This document shows, one piece after another, positions 8,875-18,414 of a stretch of 64,000 nucleotides of DNA. This stretch comes from Neisseria weixii (GTDB taxonomy: Bacteria; Pseudomonadota; Gammaproteobacteria; Burkholderiales; Neisseriaceae). The stretch covers positions 1,240,001 through 1,304,000 of the forward strand of contig NZ_CP023429.1 in assembly GCF_002327085.1 (NCBI RefSeq). The letters are read 5' to 3'. Both the position numbers and the translations under genes were made by a program. The notes beneath the pieces were generated by a model. It was not told the DNA's origin. It made no database searches and saw only the letters and a program-made list of their open reading frames with translations. Position 1 is the stretch's first letter, and every line of letters begins with the position of its first letter.

Positions 8875-9651
8875 TTATTCAAAGCTATCTTTATCTGATT
8901 CAATAGTCTGCCGCACATAATTTTCCGCAATGTCTTTCAATTCATAACGGTCACTGTCCGGATATTCAGACGGCCTGTATAAAGGCGCAAAGTCTAATCG
9001 AATGCGGATTTTTTTCATAGAAATGATACGCCACAACGATGACACCAAGTTTACATCGGCATAGGAAGGTTCAATAGTGCGCCGCCCCAAACTGTCGTAA
9101 TAGCGCAAAGCCACCACCTGAATCGGCGCACCGGCGTTAATGGCAGATTGGAACAAGGCTGCTTTAAAAGGCAAGACCTCTCTGCCTGAAGAAGTGCGCG
9201 CTTCGGGAAAAAAACTTACGCTTTGTCCGGAACGCAATGCCGCGCCTATCGCTTGATTAATCGGCTCAATGTCGCGGCGGGAATTACGGTTGATAAACAC
9301 TGTGCCGGCATTTTTGCCCATTTTGCCCAATACCGGCCATTTGCCGATTTCCTGTTTGGCAATAAAACTGCTCGGGTACACCGCACTCATGGCAAAAATG
9401 TCCAACCAAGACACATGATTGGCCACAACTAAAGTACCGTTTACCGATTGTTGCTGCGGCGGAGTGCCTATTTCCAGTTCGATATCCAATGCATTCAGCG
9501 CGCCTTGGCCTAAAGCGAGCACTGCCTGATTGCGTTGTGCGGGATTATTACCATCAATATTGCTCAAGTTTTTAGCAGTTTGATAAAGCCACGCCGTCAA
9601 ACGGGATAAGCGGCGCAGGCGTGTGGTAAATGAGGCTTTTGGAGAAGACAT
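8875..9651 (-). CDS. plsC: 1-acyl-sn-glycerol-3-phosphate acyltransferase
   Basis: 258 residues from MSSPKASF; an in-frame ATG six codons upstream (9669) is possible but has a poorer context. It acylates lysophosphatidate to phosphatidate at the inner membrane. Motif I NHVSWLD (the HX4D catalytic pair) and motif [13 protein letters not shown] are present, with FINRNSRRD between. It closely resembles the neisserial lysophosphatidic acyltransferases called NlaA/NlaB, but I cannot say which. An internal DUS (8967) lies within the coding region. It follows mutM on the minus strand. Confidence 0.85.
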   Translation of the reverse strand: MSSPKASFTTRLRRLSRLTAWLYQTAKNLSNIDGNNPAQRNQAVLALGQGALNALDIELEIGTPPQQQSVNGTLVVANHVSWLDIFAMSAVYPSSFIAKQEIGKWPVLGKMGKNAGTVFINRNSRRDIEPINQAIGAALRSGQSVSFFPEARTSSGREVLPFKAALFQSAINAGAPIQVVALRYYDSLGRRTIEPSYADVNLVSSLWRIISMKKIRIRLDFAPLYRPSEYPDSDRYELKDIAENYVRQTIESDKDSFE

Positions 9652-9701
9652 ATTTTTCTTATATTCCATTTGTTTTCAGACAGCCGGAACTTTACCCGGC
9701 C

Positions 9702-10529
9702 TTATTTTTGGCAATGCAGACAATAAAAAGTACCGCGTTGGCTCAAAGTCTGCTTTTGAATCAATTGGCCGCATTGCAGACAAGGCTCGTTGTGTCTACC
9801 GTAAACAGCATATTCCTGCTGAAAATAACCGCTTTTACCATCACTATTGACGAAATCGCGCAAAGTGCTGCCACCGGTATCAATGGCACGTTGCAACACT
9901 GCTTTAACGGTTTCAACCAATAAGGCGCATTCTTTTTTAGTCACTTTATTAGCCGGGCGCTGTGGCAAAATGCCTGCTTTAAACAAGCTTTCGTTAGCAT
10001 AAATATTGCCCACGCCCACCACAACGGTATTATCCATTAAAGCCAGTTTCACCGCACGCTTCAGCGGTTTTAATTTTTGATACAGATATTCGGCATTAAA
10101 ATCATCAGACAAAGGTTCGGGGCCTAATTTTTCCAATAAAGGATGATGTTCGGCAATGCCTTCATACCATAAAAATGCGCCAAACCTGCGCGGATCATGA
10201 TAACGAAGCAATGTGCCGTCTGAAAAACATATTTCAACGTGATCATGTTTATCATGCGTCTTTATGTGTTCGTCACCTGCCGTAAAAATCCGCAAGCTAC
10301 CCGACATACCTAAATGAATCAGCAAAATACCGGTATCAAATTGAATGATTAAATATTTCGCGCGACGCTGGCAATCAAGTACAGTTTGCCCAGTCAAAAT
10401 CTGCGCCAATTCAGGATGAATCGGCCAACGTAACTTAGGCTGGCACACCTCAACCGCTGATACGGTTTTCGTAGCAATGTGCGGGCTAATCCCGCGCAAG
10501 GTGGTTTCTACTTCAGGCAATTCCGGCAT
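9702..10529 (-). CDS. mutM: formamidopyrimidine-DNA glycosylase
   Basis: 275 residues. Base-excision enzyme that removes 8-oxoguanine and formamidopyrimidines and nicks the abasic site. The mature N-terminus PELPEVE supplies the catalytic Pro and Glu. It has the helix-two-turn-helix ([12 protein letters not shown]) and a C-terminal zinc finger CLQCGQ...FYCLHC. Length is normal for the family. A DUS-like GTGCCGTCTGAA lies inside the gene (10213), in keeping with the known DUS enrichment of neisserial repair genes. Confidence 0.95.
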   Translation of the reverse strand: MPELPEVETTLRGISPHIATKTVSAVEVCQPKLRWPIHPELAQILTGQTVLDCQRRAKYLIIQFDTGILLIHLGMSGSLRIFTAGDEHIKTHDKHDHVEICFSDGTLLRYHDPRRFGAFLWYEGIAEHHPLLEKLGPEPLSDDFNAEYLYQKLKPLKRAVKLALMDNTVVVGVGNIYANESLFKAGILPQRPANKVTKKECALLVETVKAVLQRAIDTGGSTLRDFVNSDGKSGYFQQEYAVYGRHNEPCLQCGQLIQKQTLSQRGTFYCLHCQK

Positions 10530-10636
10530 AATCGTTAAATAAGAATAATTTTACAAAGAAAGCGAAACAATAAAACCAACAACATTTATTTTAAAGGGTC
10601 AGCCCGTCTGAAAAAGGTAAAACTCTGCAAAATACC

Positions 10637-11301
10637 CTAATAACCCTCCGCGCGGGCAATCGTTAAAGCCACAGGCTGCTCTGCCAACTCTTCCTCAAGC
10701 TCAGGTAACGGCGTTACCCCTGCCATGCGCTTGACCAATACCAAACCATACACCGCTGCACACTGCGGCCACCAACGATCGCCGCCTTTTCCAAAAATTG
10801 CCAAAATTTCAACGAAGATGCCTGCTCTACCGGCGGCACGTACACCATAAATTGCCCGTATTCGATTTCAAAACCCAAATCCTGAATCTGCTGCTTAAAT
10901 TGCGACAAGGTAAAACAGTTCTCTTTCTGTGGCAAGCGTTTACCATCAAACCACTCGCGGCCACACCAAAGCGAATTCAAATTAAAGCCTGTCACAACCA
11001 GCTTGCCGCCATGCTTCAATACTCTGGCCGATTCAGCCAGCGCCAAAAGCGGCGAATCACTGTATTCATGGCTGTGTGGCAGCAGCAGCATATTCAAAGA
11101 TTGGCTTTCCCAAGCCATTTCACTCGCGCTCATGCGTATATCATCGGGAACATAAATAAGCCGTTCAGACGGCCTCAACCAAGTTTGCCCGATTTGTACT
11201 GCCTGTTCATTTGCAGCAAGATGCACATGTTTTTGGAAAAACTTCCGCTCTTTTTGCGCAACATATTGTCCTATTACGGTTTGTTCAAACCAATTATTCA
11301 T
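10637..11301 (-). pseudogene. YafS-like SAM-dependent methyltransferase (frameshifted)
   Basis: About 221 residues once repaired. It has a class I methyltransferase core: VLKHGGKLVVTGFNLNSLW and an N-terminal region with SLNMLLLPHSHEYSDSP. The reading frame shifts at 10782-10783 (CC on the plus strand; CCC gives KAGDRWWPQCAAVYGLVLVKRMAG and a stop at 10637). It is divergent from mltD. In E. coli the methyltransferase yafS also neighbours gloB and mltD, so the context supports the family call. Substrate unknown. An internal DUS lies at 11163. Confidence 0.75.
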
Positions 11302-11445
11302 TTGCGCTCCTTGTCTTCAGACGGCCTCATTATAAATTCGGGTATCAATTTATACCATAATGTCAAGTTTTTACACTAACATCATAACCTTAATCAAAAA
11401 GTTGGCATTAAGGCCACAGTATCGACAAATACCAAGCTTATTAGC

Positions 11446-11474
11446 TTGACGTTCACAACATCAAACAGTAGTAT
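11446..11474 (+). promoter_or_regulatory. mltD promoter
   Basis: -35 TTGACG (11446-11451), 17-bp spacer, -10 TAGTAT (11469-11474), followed about 42 nt later by the mltD ATG. A good sigma-70 type match in the divergent intergenic region. Confidence 0.6.
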
Positions 11475-11516
11475 CGAACTGACAAAATTTATTCTATCTT
11501 ACTATTATTTTTGACT

Positions 11517-13697
11517 ATGGCAAAACTGAAAACGATTGCTCTCACCATTTCCGGTATTTCCGCCGTTTCCGGCGCTACTTACGCACAAGCAGCCAGCAAC
11601 GCTACTCCTAATCAAGTCGGTATGGCAATGATGCGTTTGAATTCCGCATTGCTCGACCAAGCCAAATCACAAACCTTCGGCTCCGGCAGCTTATGGGCTT
11701 CCCTGCGTAAAGACTTCCGCATGAGTGAAGTCAACACCGAATTGGTTCGTCACCATGAAGGTAAATTTGCGGCTGGCCGTGCTTATTTCGACCGAACCAT
11801 CAATCGCAGCAAACCTTATATGTATCATATTGCCACTGAAGTTAAAAAGCGCAATATGCCTGCCGAAATCGCTCTGCTGCCTTTCATTGAAAGTGCGTAT
11901 GTGACCAAAGCAAAATCACATGTCGGTGCTTCAGGTTTGTGGCAATTTATGCCGGCTACCGGCCGCCATTACGGTTTGGAAAAAACTGCATTATACGATG
12001 GACGCCATGACGTTTACGCCGCTACAAATGCCGCATTAAATTATTTGGAATATCTGCATGGTCTGTTCGGAGACTGGTCTTTGGCTTTGGCTGCCTATAA
12101 CTGGGGTGAAGGTAATGTTGGCCGTGCGATTAACCGCGCACGTGCGCAAGGCTTGGAACCAACTTACGAAAACCTACGTATGCCGAACGAAACACGCAAT
12201 TACGTGCCGAAATTATTGGCTGTGCGTAACATTGTTGCCAATCCGCAAGCTTACGGCATGAATGTCAGCGAAATCAGCAATCAGCCATATTTCAAAGCAG
12301 TTGACATTGACCGACCGATTGACCACAGCGCCATTACCCGTTTGGCTAACATTGGCGAAAGCGAATTTTTAGTATTGAATCCCGCGTTTAATGCACCGGT
12401 GTTCATTCCTAAACCCGACCGCAAATTATTATTACCGGCCAGCGCCGCTGAAACCTTTGAAAAAAACTACCGTAACGCCAAACCGGAAACTTTACTGTCT
12501 TGGGATGTATACACTTCCTTCAACAATACACGATTGAGCGATATCGCTGCGGAAACCGGCATGAGCGTGGCCGAAATCAAACGTTTAAACGGCATCAGCG
12601 GTCATTCACTGTCTGGCGGACGCAGCATTTTGGTGGCGAAAAACAGTTTAAGCAGTGACAATAACACGTCGATTAATTTCATTGACATCGACAATACGCC
12701 GGATACTTACCGTTCAAATATGCCTGAAATGGCACCGATTCAATTGGCCAGCAACGCCAAAGTAGCCGATACTTTTGCTGCCAATATCGTGACCCCGACT
12801 GCCAAATCAAGCAAATCGATTGATTTTGTCAGCCGAACACAGGCTGGATATGGTGCCACGCCTACTACTGAAGCTGTTATTGCCGCGGCTACACCACAAC
12901 CGCCATCTGTTGAGCCTACCCCTGATCCGGTTGAAGTGATTGCCGCTATTGCACAAACCGAAACGGTTGTTGCAGAAGCGAAACCATCAGCTCCTGCACC
13001 AATGAGCTTGGCTTCAGGCTTAGTTGCCAACGCAGCAGACACGACAACTGAAAAAGCAGTTGAAATCGCCCTCAACGCTACACCGGAACCGGTTACAGCA
13101 GAAGTGGCTTTGACTGAGCCGTTGCCGCTGCCGACTCAAGGTCAGCAAGCTGAAGAGCCTAACCAAGATACTGATTCTTTGATGGCTTTGGTACAAGATT
13201 CTACTTCGCGCATTCAGGCCGCAGAAATTGTTCAAGAAACCGTTGACAAGCTGAATGAGCAAGAAAATGCAGCGAAAGCTCGCGCAACACGATTGGCTGA
13301 AAATAAAGCAAAACAGCAACAACGCGTTGCTACCCGTTTGGCGCGCGCTAAAACAGCCGAATCAACACAAACCGTTGCCGGCGGCATGCACCGCGTAGCT
13401 GAAGGTGATACTTTGTACAATATTTCGCAACGCTATAATTTGAGCGTAGCCGACTTGATTACCGCCAACAACATCAAAGGCAACAACATTCGTAAAGGCC
13501 AATTATTACGTGTTGCTGCTGCGAAGCCAAAAGCCAATGCAGCTAAAGTAAAAAGCGTAGCTTACACTGTGCGCAAAGGTGATACTTTGAACACCATCGC
13601 CAACCGGTTCGATGTAAATGTCAATGATATTCGCCGCTGGAACAAAAATACCCGTACTGTTACGCCCGGCCAACGTTTGAAATTACAAGGCAGTTAA
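11517..13697 (+). CDS. mltD: membrane-bound lytic murein transglycosylase D
   Basis: 726 residues from ATG 11517. It cleaves the MurNAc-GlcNAc glycosidic bond of peptidoglycan in the periplasm, forming 1,6-anhydro ends. Signal peptide 1-25 has no lipobox Cys. The SLT catalytic domain (about 100-240) has LLPFIESAY with the catalytic Glu (about residue 125), GLWQFMPATGRHYGL and ALAAYNWGEGNVGRA. One LysM domain is at about 326-372 and two at the C-terminus (about 623-665 and 681-723), separated by a long Ala/Pro/Thr-rich linker. It is unusually long for the family because of that linker. Confidence 0.93.
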   Translation: MAKLKTIALTISGISAVSGATYAQAASNATPNQVGMAMMRLNSALLDQAKSQTFGSGSLWASLRKDFRMSEVNTELVRHHEGKFAAGRAYFDRTINRSKPYMYHIATEVKKRNMPAEIALLPFIESAYVTKAKSHVGASGLWQFMPATGRHYGLEKTALYDGRHDVYAATNAALNYLEYLHGLFGDWSLALAAYNWGEGNVGRAINRARAQGLEPTYENLRMPNETRNYVPKLLAVRNIVANPQAYGMNVSEISNQPYFKAVDIDRPIDHSAITRLANIGESEFLVLNPAFNAPVFIPKPDRKLLLPASAAETFEKNYRNAKPETLLSWDVYTSFNNTRLSDIAAETGMSVAEIKRLNGISGHSLSGGRSILVAKNSLSSDNNTSINFIDIDNTPDTYRSNMPEMAPIQLASNAKVADTFAANIVTPTAKSSKSIDFVSRTQAGYGATPTTEAVIAAATPQPPSVEPTPDPVEVIAAIAQTETVVAEAKPSAPAPMSLASGLVANAADTTTEKAVEIALNATPEPVTAEVALTEPLPLPTQGQQAEEPNQDTDSLMALVQDSTSRIQAAEIVQETVDKLNEQENAAKARATRLAENKAKQQQRVATRLARAKTAESTQTVAGGMHRVAEGDTLYNISQRYNLSVADLITANNIKGNNIRKGQLLRVAAAKPKANAAKVKSVAYTVRKGDTLNTIANRFDVNVNDIRRWNKNTRTVTPGQRLKLQGS

Positions 13698-13703
13698 TAC
13701 AAG

Positions 13704-13732
13704 AAAAAAGAACCGCAATGCGGTTCTTTTTT
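13704..13732 (+). terminator. mltD terminator
   Basis: AAAAAAGAACCGCA and its complement form a 14-bp stem with a one-base loop, seven nt after the mltD stop, ending in a T run. It is symmetrical enough to work in both directions. Confidence 0.85.
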
Positions 13733-13775
13733 CTATTGTTTTGATCGCTACGGTAGATTATCTAATCGGTTATAT

Positions 13776-13809
13776 AAAAAAAAGGAATGCAGAAAACCGC
13801 ATTCCTTTT
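13776..13809 (-). terminator. rhlE terminator
   Basis: AAAAGGAATGC and GCATTCCTTTT pair across an 8-nt loop, with an 8-T run on the minus strand. It lies just beyond the rhlE stop. Confidence 0.8.
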
Positions 13810-13832
13810 ATTTTCAGACGGCCTTGAGCCAA

Positions 13833-15283
13833 TTACCCGCATTTAGCTGCCGGACGGCTTGATTTACCGTAACCGCCTTTACCGCCAAAATCACCGCCTG
13901 CTTTACGTTTTCCTTTAAAATCCGAGCTGCTCTTTTTAAAGCCTTCTGATTTTTTAAAGCCTTCGCTGCGTGGTTTAAAACCGTCGTCACTGCGTTCGCT
14001 GCGGGTCTTTCCAGCAAAGCCACCTTCGCCGCGAGGTTTACCGCCTTTGCGATCACCAAATTTACGGTCACGATCACCGTAGCCGCCTTTGGTAAATCGG
14101 CCGCCGTTGCCTTTCGGTTTACCGCCGGTAGATTTGCGTTTGCGGGTCGGTTCCATGCCTTCCACGGTCACTTCATTCAATTTGCGGTCGATGTATTTTT
14201 CAATTTTGTGTACTTTAATGTATTCGTTCACTTCGGCAAACGTCACTGCAATACCAGTACGGCCCGCGCGGCCGGTACGTCCGATACGGTGTACATAATC
14301 TTCTGCCTGCTTCGGCAAATCGTAATTAATCACGTGTGTGATGGTCGGTACATCGATGCCACGCGCAGCCACATCGGTCGCCACCAAGATTTTACAACGG
14401 CCTTTGCGTAAATCCATTAAGGTACGGTTACGCCAGCCTTGTGGCATATCACCATGCAAACAGTTGGCGGCAAAACCTTTTTCATACAGCTCATCAGCCA
14501 AAACTTCGGTCATGGCTTTGGTTGAGGTAAAAATCACGCACTGATCGATATTGGCATCGCGCAAAATATGGTCGAGCAAGCGGTTTTTATGGCGCATATC
14601 GTCGCAATACAATAATTGTTCTTCGATTTTGCCTTGATCGTCAACACGTTCAACTTCAATCACTTCCGGGTTCTTGGTCAGTTTACGCGCCAATTTGCCG
14701 ACAGCACCGTCCCAAGTTGCAGAGAACAACAAAGTTTGGCGGTCTTCCGGCGTGGCTTCAACGATGGTTTCGATGTCGTCGATGAAACCCATATCCAGCA
14801 TACGGTCGGCTTCGTCCAGAATCAACACTTCCAAGCGGTCGAAATCGATTTTGCCACTGCTCATCAAGTCCATCAAACGTCCCGGCGTAGCTACCACCAA
14901 GTCAACCGGCTTGCTCAAAGCACGGGTTTGATAGCCGAAAGAGGCACCGCCAACAATACTGACCGTGCGGAACCAGCGCATGTTTTGCGCGTAAGTCAGC
15001 ACATTTTTCTCTACTTGCGCGGCCAATTCACGAGTCGGAGTCAGCACCAAAGCGCGCGGTCCTTTACCGTTTTTTTCGCTGCGTTTGGTCAAGCGTTGCA
15101 AGGTTGGCAGTAAAAATGCGGCAGTTTTACCCGAGCCGGTTTGCGCCGAGGCCATGATGTCGCTGCCTTCCAAAGCCACCGGCACCGACTGCGCCTGAAT
15201 CGGGTTGGGGATTCGTAACCCACGCTTTGCAACGCAGACAAAATATTTTTATCGAGATTTAAATCAACAAATTTAATAGACAT
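13833..15283 (-). pseudogene. rhlE: RhlE-type DEAD-box RNA helicase (frameshifted near the N-terminus)
   Basis: About 483 residues repaired. ATP-dependent RNA helicase acting in ribosome assembly and RNA decay. The start MSIKFVDLNLDKNILSALQ is in one frame to 15204. There GGG (plus strand) should be GGGG to restore the Q motif TPIQAQSVP. The rest contains SAQTGSGKT, PTRELAAQ, LDEADRML, FSATW and HRIGRTGRAGR. The tail (about 375 onward) is a Lys/Gly/Arg-rich RNA-binding extension. Without the N-terminal part the Q motif and RNA-binding residues are lost, so a sequence error is likely. Confidence 0.9.
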
Positions 15284-15601
15284 GACTATCCTAAAGACAC
15301 AACAACAACTTCCGACTGAACATTTCAGACGGCCTGAAGCAAAGGATAAGTAACGGGAATAAGTTACAAGGTTGTCGCAAGCCCTTTGGCTTGTAAGTTA
15401 ACATCGACAACAACCTGCAAATATGCGTGAAAGCAAAAAGATATAAGAAACACGGCAGAATACCGGTTAATAGGTTTGAAGACGATGGCTTCATAAAAAA
15501 TAAAGACGAATGGCGGATAATATAGACTTCGCCATATTCGGTCAAGCACAAATACGTTAATTGGCGTAAAATAGCCATTTTATTCAGCAGGCCGTCTGAA
15601 A
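15284..15601. other. 318-bp intergenic region, rhlE leader
   Basis: I see no gene here; a 95-residue hydrophobic reading frame on the minus strand has no ribosome site or family features. The minus-strand rhlE leader can fold into a large hairpin (15368-15415) with AGGTTGTCG outer arms and a nested CAAGCC...GGCTTG stem. Two DUS copies lie at the two ends. Confidence 0.4.
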
Positions 15602-16546
15602 ATGACCGACATCACACCATTCGCCAACCGCTTGGGCAAAAACATCAAACACCTGATGAAATGGGCCAAACGCAACCAAATCGAAGCCTGGCGCATCTAC
15701 GACCGCGATATTCCGCAATTTCCCTTTGCCATCGATGTGTATGGCGACCACATCCATTTGCAGGAATACGACACCGGCTGGTTGATGCAGCCGGAAGAAT
15801 ATGAGGCATGGCTGGACGATGTTTTGGAAGCCGTTGGTTTTGTCACCGGCTTTGCGCCCGGGCAAATCCACCTCAAACGCCGTGAGCGCCAAAAAGGCAC
15901 GCAGCAATATGAGAAAACCGGTAAATCCGGCGAAGATTTCATCATCAGCGAAAACGGACGCCGCTTCTGGGTCAATCTCGATAAATATCTAGATACAGGC
16001 CTCTTTCTTGACCACCGCAACACCCGCAAAAAAGTCGGTGACAGCGCGCAAGGCAAACGCTTTTCAAACCTGTTTTCCTATACCGGCAGCTTTACCGTAT
16101 ACGCCGCAACCGGCGGCGCCGTCAGCAGTGAAACCGTCGATTTATCCAATACTTATCTCGATTGGGCCAAACGCAATTTTGAATTAAACGGCATCAACTT
16201 GGCCACACACAAAATCGTACGCGCCGATGTGTTCCAATATTTGAAAAGCGCCGAAGCCGAAGGCAAAAAGTTTGACCTGATTGTGATGGATCCGCCGAGC
16301 TTTTCCAACAGCAAAAAAATGCTCGATATTCTCGACATCCAGCGCGACCAGATGACCTTAATCAACGGCGCCATGAAGCTGCTTGCTTCAGACGGCCTGA
16401 TGTATTTTTCAAACAATTTACGCAGCTTTGAACTGAATCCCGAAGTCAGCGAAAAATACACCGTGAAAGATGTAAGCAAACAATCTGTTCCCGATGATTT
16501 CCGCAACAAAAAAATCCATCAATGTTGGGAAATACGCCATAAATAG
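15602..16546 (+). CDS. class I SAM methyltransferase, RlmK/RlmL C-terminal type
   Basis: 314 residues. It corresponds to the C-terminal half of E. coli RlmL (RlmK, 23S rRNA m7G2069). It has an N-terminal RNA-contacting region, then FLDHRNTRKKVG, the SAM-binding NLFSYTGSFTVYAA, the acidic loop SVDLS-like ETVDLSNTYLDW and the catalytic loop VMDPPSFSNSKKM. The stand-alone form without the RlmL N-terminal half is a reasonable family variant. Target inferred from the family only. A DUS precedes the ATG directly, another is inside (16388). Confidence 0.8.
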   Translation: MTDITPFANRLGKNIKHLMKWAKRNQIEAWRIYDRDIPQFPFAIDVYGDHIHLQEYDTGWLMQPEEYEAWLDDVLEAVGFVTGFAPGQIHLKRRERQKGTQQYEKTGKSGEDFIISENGRRFWVNLDKYLDTGLFLDHRNTRKKVGDSAQGKRFSNLFSYTGSFTVYAATGGAVSSETVDLSNTYLDWAKRNFELNGINLATHKIVRADVFQYLKSAEAEGKKFDLIVMDPPSFSNSKKMLDILDIQRDQMTLINGAMKLLASDGLMYFSNNLRSFELNPEVSEKYTVKDVSKQSVPDDFRNKKIHQCWEIRHK

Positions 16547-16609
16547 TTAGACGGCTTGAAATCAAACAAGGCTGTCTGAAAAACAACTGATTAAACATAA
16601 GGAGACATG

Positions 16610-17452
16610 ATGTCTGCACTCGAATTGATTTCACGCAATAAAATGTTCAACGGTCAGCAAGAGCGCTACCGCCACGCATCAAGTGTCAATCACTGCGACA
16701 TGACTTTCAGCATTTATCTGCCGCCCCAAGTGCTGCAAGGCTACCGCGTGCCGGTGTTGTATTGGCTCTCAGGTTTGGCCTGCAACGATGAAAACTTTAC
16801 CCAAAAGTCCGGCGCGCAACGCTGTGCTGCACAATGGGGCATTGCCTTGGTCATGCCTGACACTTCGCCCCGCGGCGACAACATGGCCGATGACGAAGGC
16901 TACGACTTGGGCAAAGGCGCAGGTTTCTATGTCAACGCCACGCAAGCGCCTTGGGCAGAACATTACCGCATGTACGACTATATAGTCGAAGAGCTGCCCG
17001 CTTTGATTGAAGCCAATTTTCCGGTCACCGCACAGCGCAGTATTTTCGGCCACAGCATGGGCGGCCACGGCGCATTGCAAATTGCCTTGAAAAATCCCGA
17101 GCGCTACGCTGCCGTTTCTGCCTTTGCACCGATTGTGAACCCGAGCGCAACACCGTGGGGGCAAAAAGCCTTCGCCGCCTATTTGGGCGATAATCCAACC
17201 GCATGGCAAGCCTACGACAGCACCGCCCTCGTTAAGACGGCCTCAAAAAAACTGCCTATTCTGATCGATCAAGGCGATGCCGACCAGTTCTATCCGAAAG
17301 AATTACAACCGGAAACCTTTGTCAACGCTGCCCGCGGTAATGGATTTAACGTTCAATTCAAACAACGCGAAGGATATGACCACAGCTATTTCTTCATTGC
17401 CAGCTTTATCGACAGCCACATCGAATTTCATGCCGAAGCATTGGGACTGTAA
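16610..17452 (+). CDS. fghA: S-formylglutathione hydrolase
   Basis: 280 residues. Esterase-D family serine hydrolase that splits S-formylglutathione to formate and glutathione in formaldehyde detoxification. The nucleophile is in GHSMGGHGAL; the acid is in LIDQGDADQFY and the catalytic His in EGYDHSYFF. The N-terminal motif YWLSGLACNDENF is typical. The second of two adjacent ATGs is chosen because AAGGAG lies five nt before it; the first has only two. An adhC partner is not next to it here. Confidence 0.93.
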   Translation: MSALELISRNKMFNGQQERYRHASSVNHCDMTFSIYLPPQVLQGYRVPVLYWLSGLACNDENFTQKSGAQRCAAQWGIALVMPDTSPRGDNMADDEGYDLGKGAGFYVNATQAPWAEHYRMYDYIVEELPALIEANFPVTAQRSIFGHSMGGHGALQIALKNPERYAAVSAFAPIVNPSATPWGQKAFAAYLGDNPTAWQAYDSTALVKTASKKLPILIDQGDADQFYPKELQPETFVNAARGNGFNVQFKQREGYDHSYFFIASFIDSHIEFHAEALGL

Positions 17453-17476
17453 TTATCCGCGTAGCTATTCACTGAG

Positions 17477-17514
17477 GCCGTCTGAAAATACACTTTATTT
17501 TTCAGACGGCTTTT
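17477..17514 (+). terminator. inverted DUS terminator after fghA
   Basis: GCCGTCTGAAAA and TTTTCAGACGGC pair across 10 nt, followed by TTTT; it begins 25 nt past the fghA stop. Confidence 0.75.
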
Positions 17515-17650
17515 CTGCGACTACATCTCATTTATATCAAATAATTACTATTATTTACATGACATCAATAATATCTATCCGTATTGTTCAGCATTTTAAG
17601 TAAAATATTGTAATTATTGATTTATTAGGATAACATTCTTTTGTATTTAG

Positions 17651-17680
17651 TTGACTTAAATCAATAATAATTCTTATATT
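17651..17680 (+). promoter_or_regulatory. candidate FNR site and promoter upstream of the YagU-like gene
   Basis: TTGAC-TTAA-ATCAA (17651-17664) differs by one base from the FNR consensus TTGAT-N4-ATCAA. A TATATT (17675-17680) follows. The spacing is somewhat close for a class II activator site, so both activation and coincidence remain open. Confidence 0.4.
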
Positions 17681-17747
17681 AATCGACAAAGCCCCTATTC
17701 CGAAATAAAGTTACATCATTATCCACGCTAAATTGAAGGAAAATAAA

Positions 17748-18304
17748 ATGAGTACTCAGCGTAATGTCAATGGTAAAGTAATTTTATGGACAACCTTAAT
17801 CGGTGGTTTCATTAGCTCTTTGGTGAAATGGGGCTCAGAAGTAAACATGCCGCCGCGTATGCCGGGCGAAATTTCGCCGCCGGGTGCCAATATCGATGCG
17901 TGGCTTGGCTGGTTGGGCTTAACCAGCATTCCTTGGATTACATGTTTCAAGGCAACAGCATTTTAGGCGCGGTGACGCTGTATCACTGGCTGTTTAGCTT
18001 TGTGTTCGCATTTGTTTATGTAGTCGGTTCGATGTATTGGTCGAAAATGCGTGCATGGTACGGCGCGTTATACGGCATCATCATCACCGTGGTTATGCAT
18101 GGCGCTTTGATTCCGATGTTCGGCTTCCGCTATCCGGCTTACGCGCCTGAAGGCGTGAACGGTTGGCTGTGGAATCTGAACGCCGCCGAATTGTGGAGCG
18201 AATTCTTAGGTCATGTTTACTGGTCGGTTTCGATTGAGATTTGTATGATTGCTGTTTTGGCACACTTTGCCCGCCCGATTTACGGCGTATGGTGGAAAGA
18301 TTAA
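17748..18304 (+). pseudogene. YagU family inner membrane protein (frameshifted)
   Basis: About 185 residues repaired. The N-terminal helix and motif LIGGFISSLVKWGSEVNMPPR are typical of the YagU/DUF1440 family, linked to acid resistance in E. coli. Three further hydrophobic helices follow (LYHWLFSFVFAFVYVVGSMYW, GIIITVVMHGALIPMFGF, HVYWSVSIEICMIAVLAHF). The frame breaks at CC 17931-17932; a third C gives LTSIPLDYMFQGN. The ribosome site is GAAGGA before the ATG at 17748. A candidate FNR box lies upstream. Confidence 0.75.
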
Positions 18305-18324
18305 TAATTTAGTTTTGATGGTTT

Positions 18325-18366
18325 AAAGGCCGTCTGAAAAGCCACACAGCTTTTCAGACGGCCTTT
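18325..18366 (+). terminator. inverted DUS terminator after the YagU-like gene
   Basis: 18-bp arms (AAAGGCCGTCTGAAAAGC and complement) with a 6-nt loop and TTTT after. The mutL -10 TATAAT (18370-18375) starts immediately beyond it. Confidence 0.85.
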
Positions 18367-18414
18367 TGCTATAATCGCCATTCTGATTTTAAGTTTTTTA
18401 CACGGAAAATTGCC

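Noticed and set aside
13814-14077. Ala/Val-rich frame on the minus strand under the rhlE tail
   Set aside because: It is the alternate frame of the Lys/Gly-rich RhlE tail, a compositional artefact.
15291-15578. 95-codon hydrophobic reading frame on the minus strand
   Set aside because: No ribosome site, no family features, and it overlaps the probable rhlE leader and DUS.
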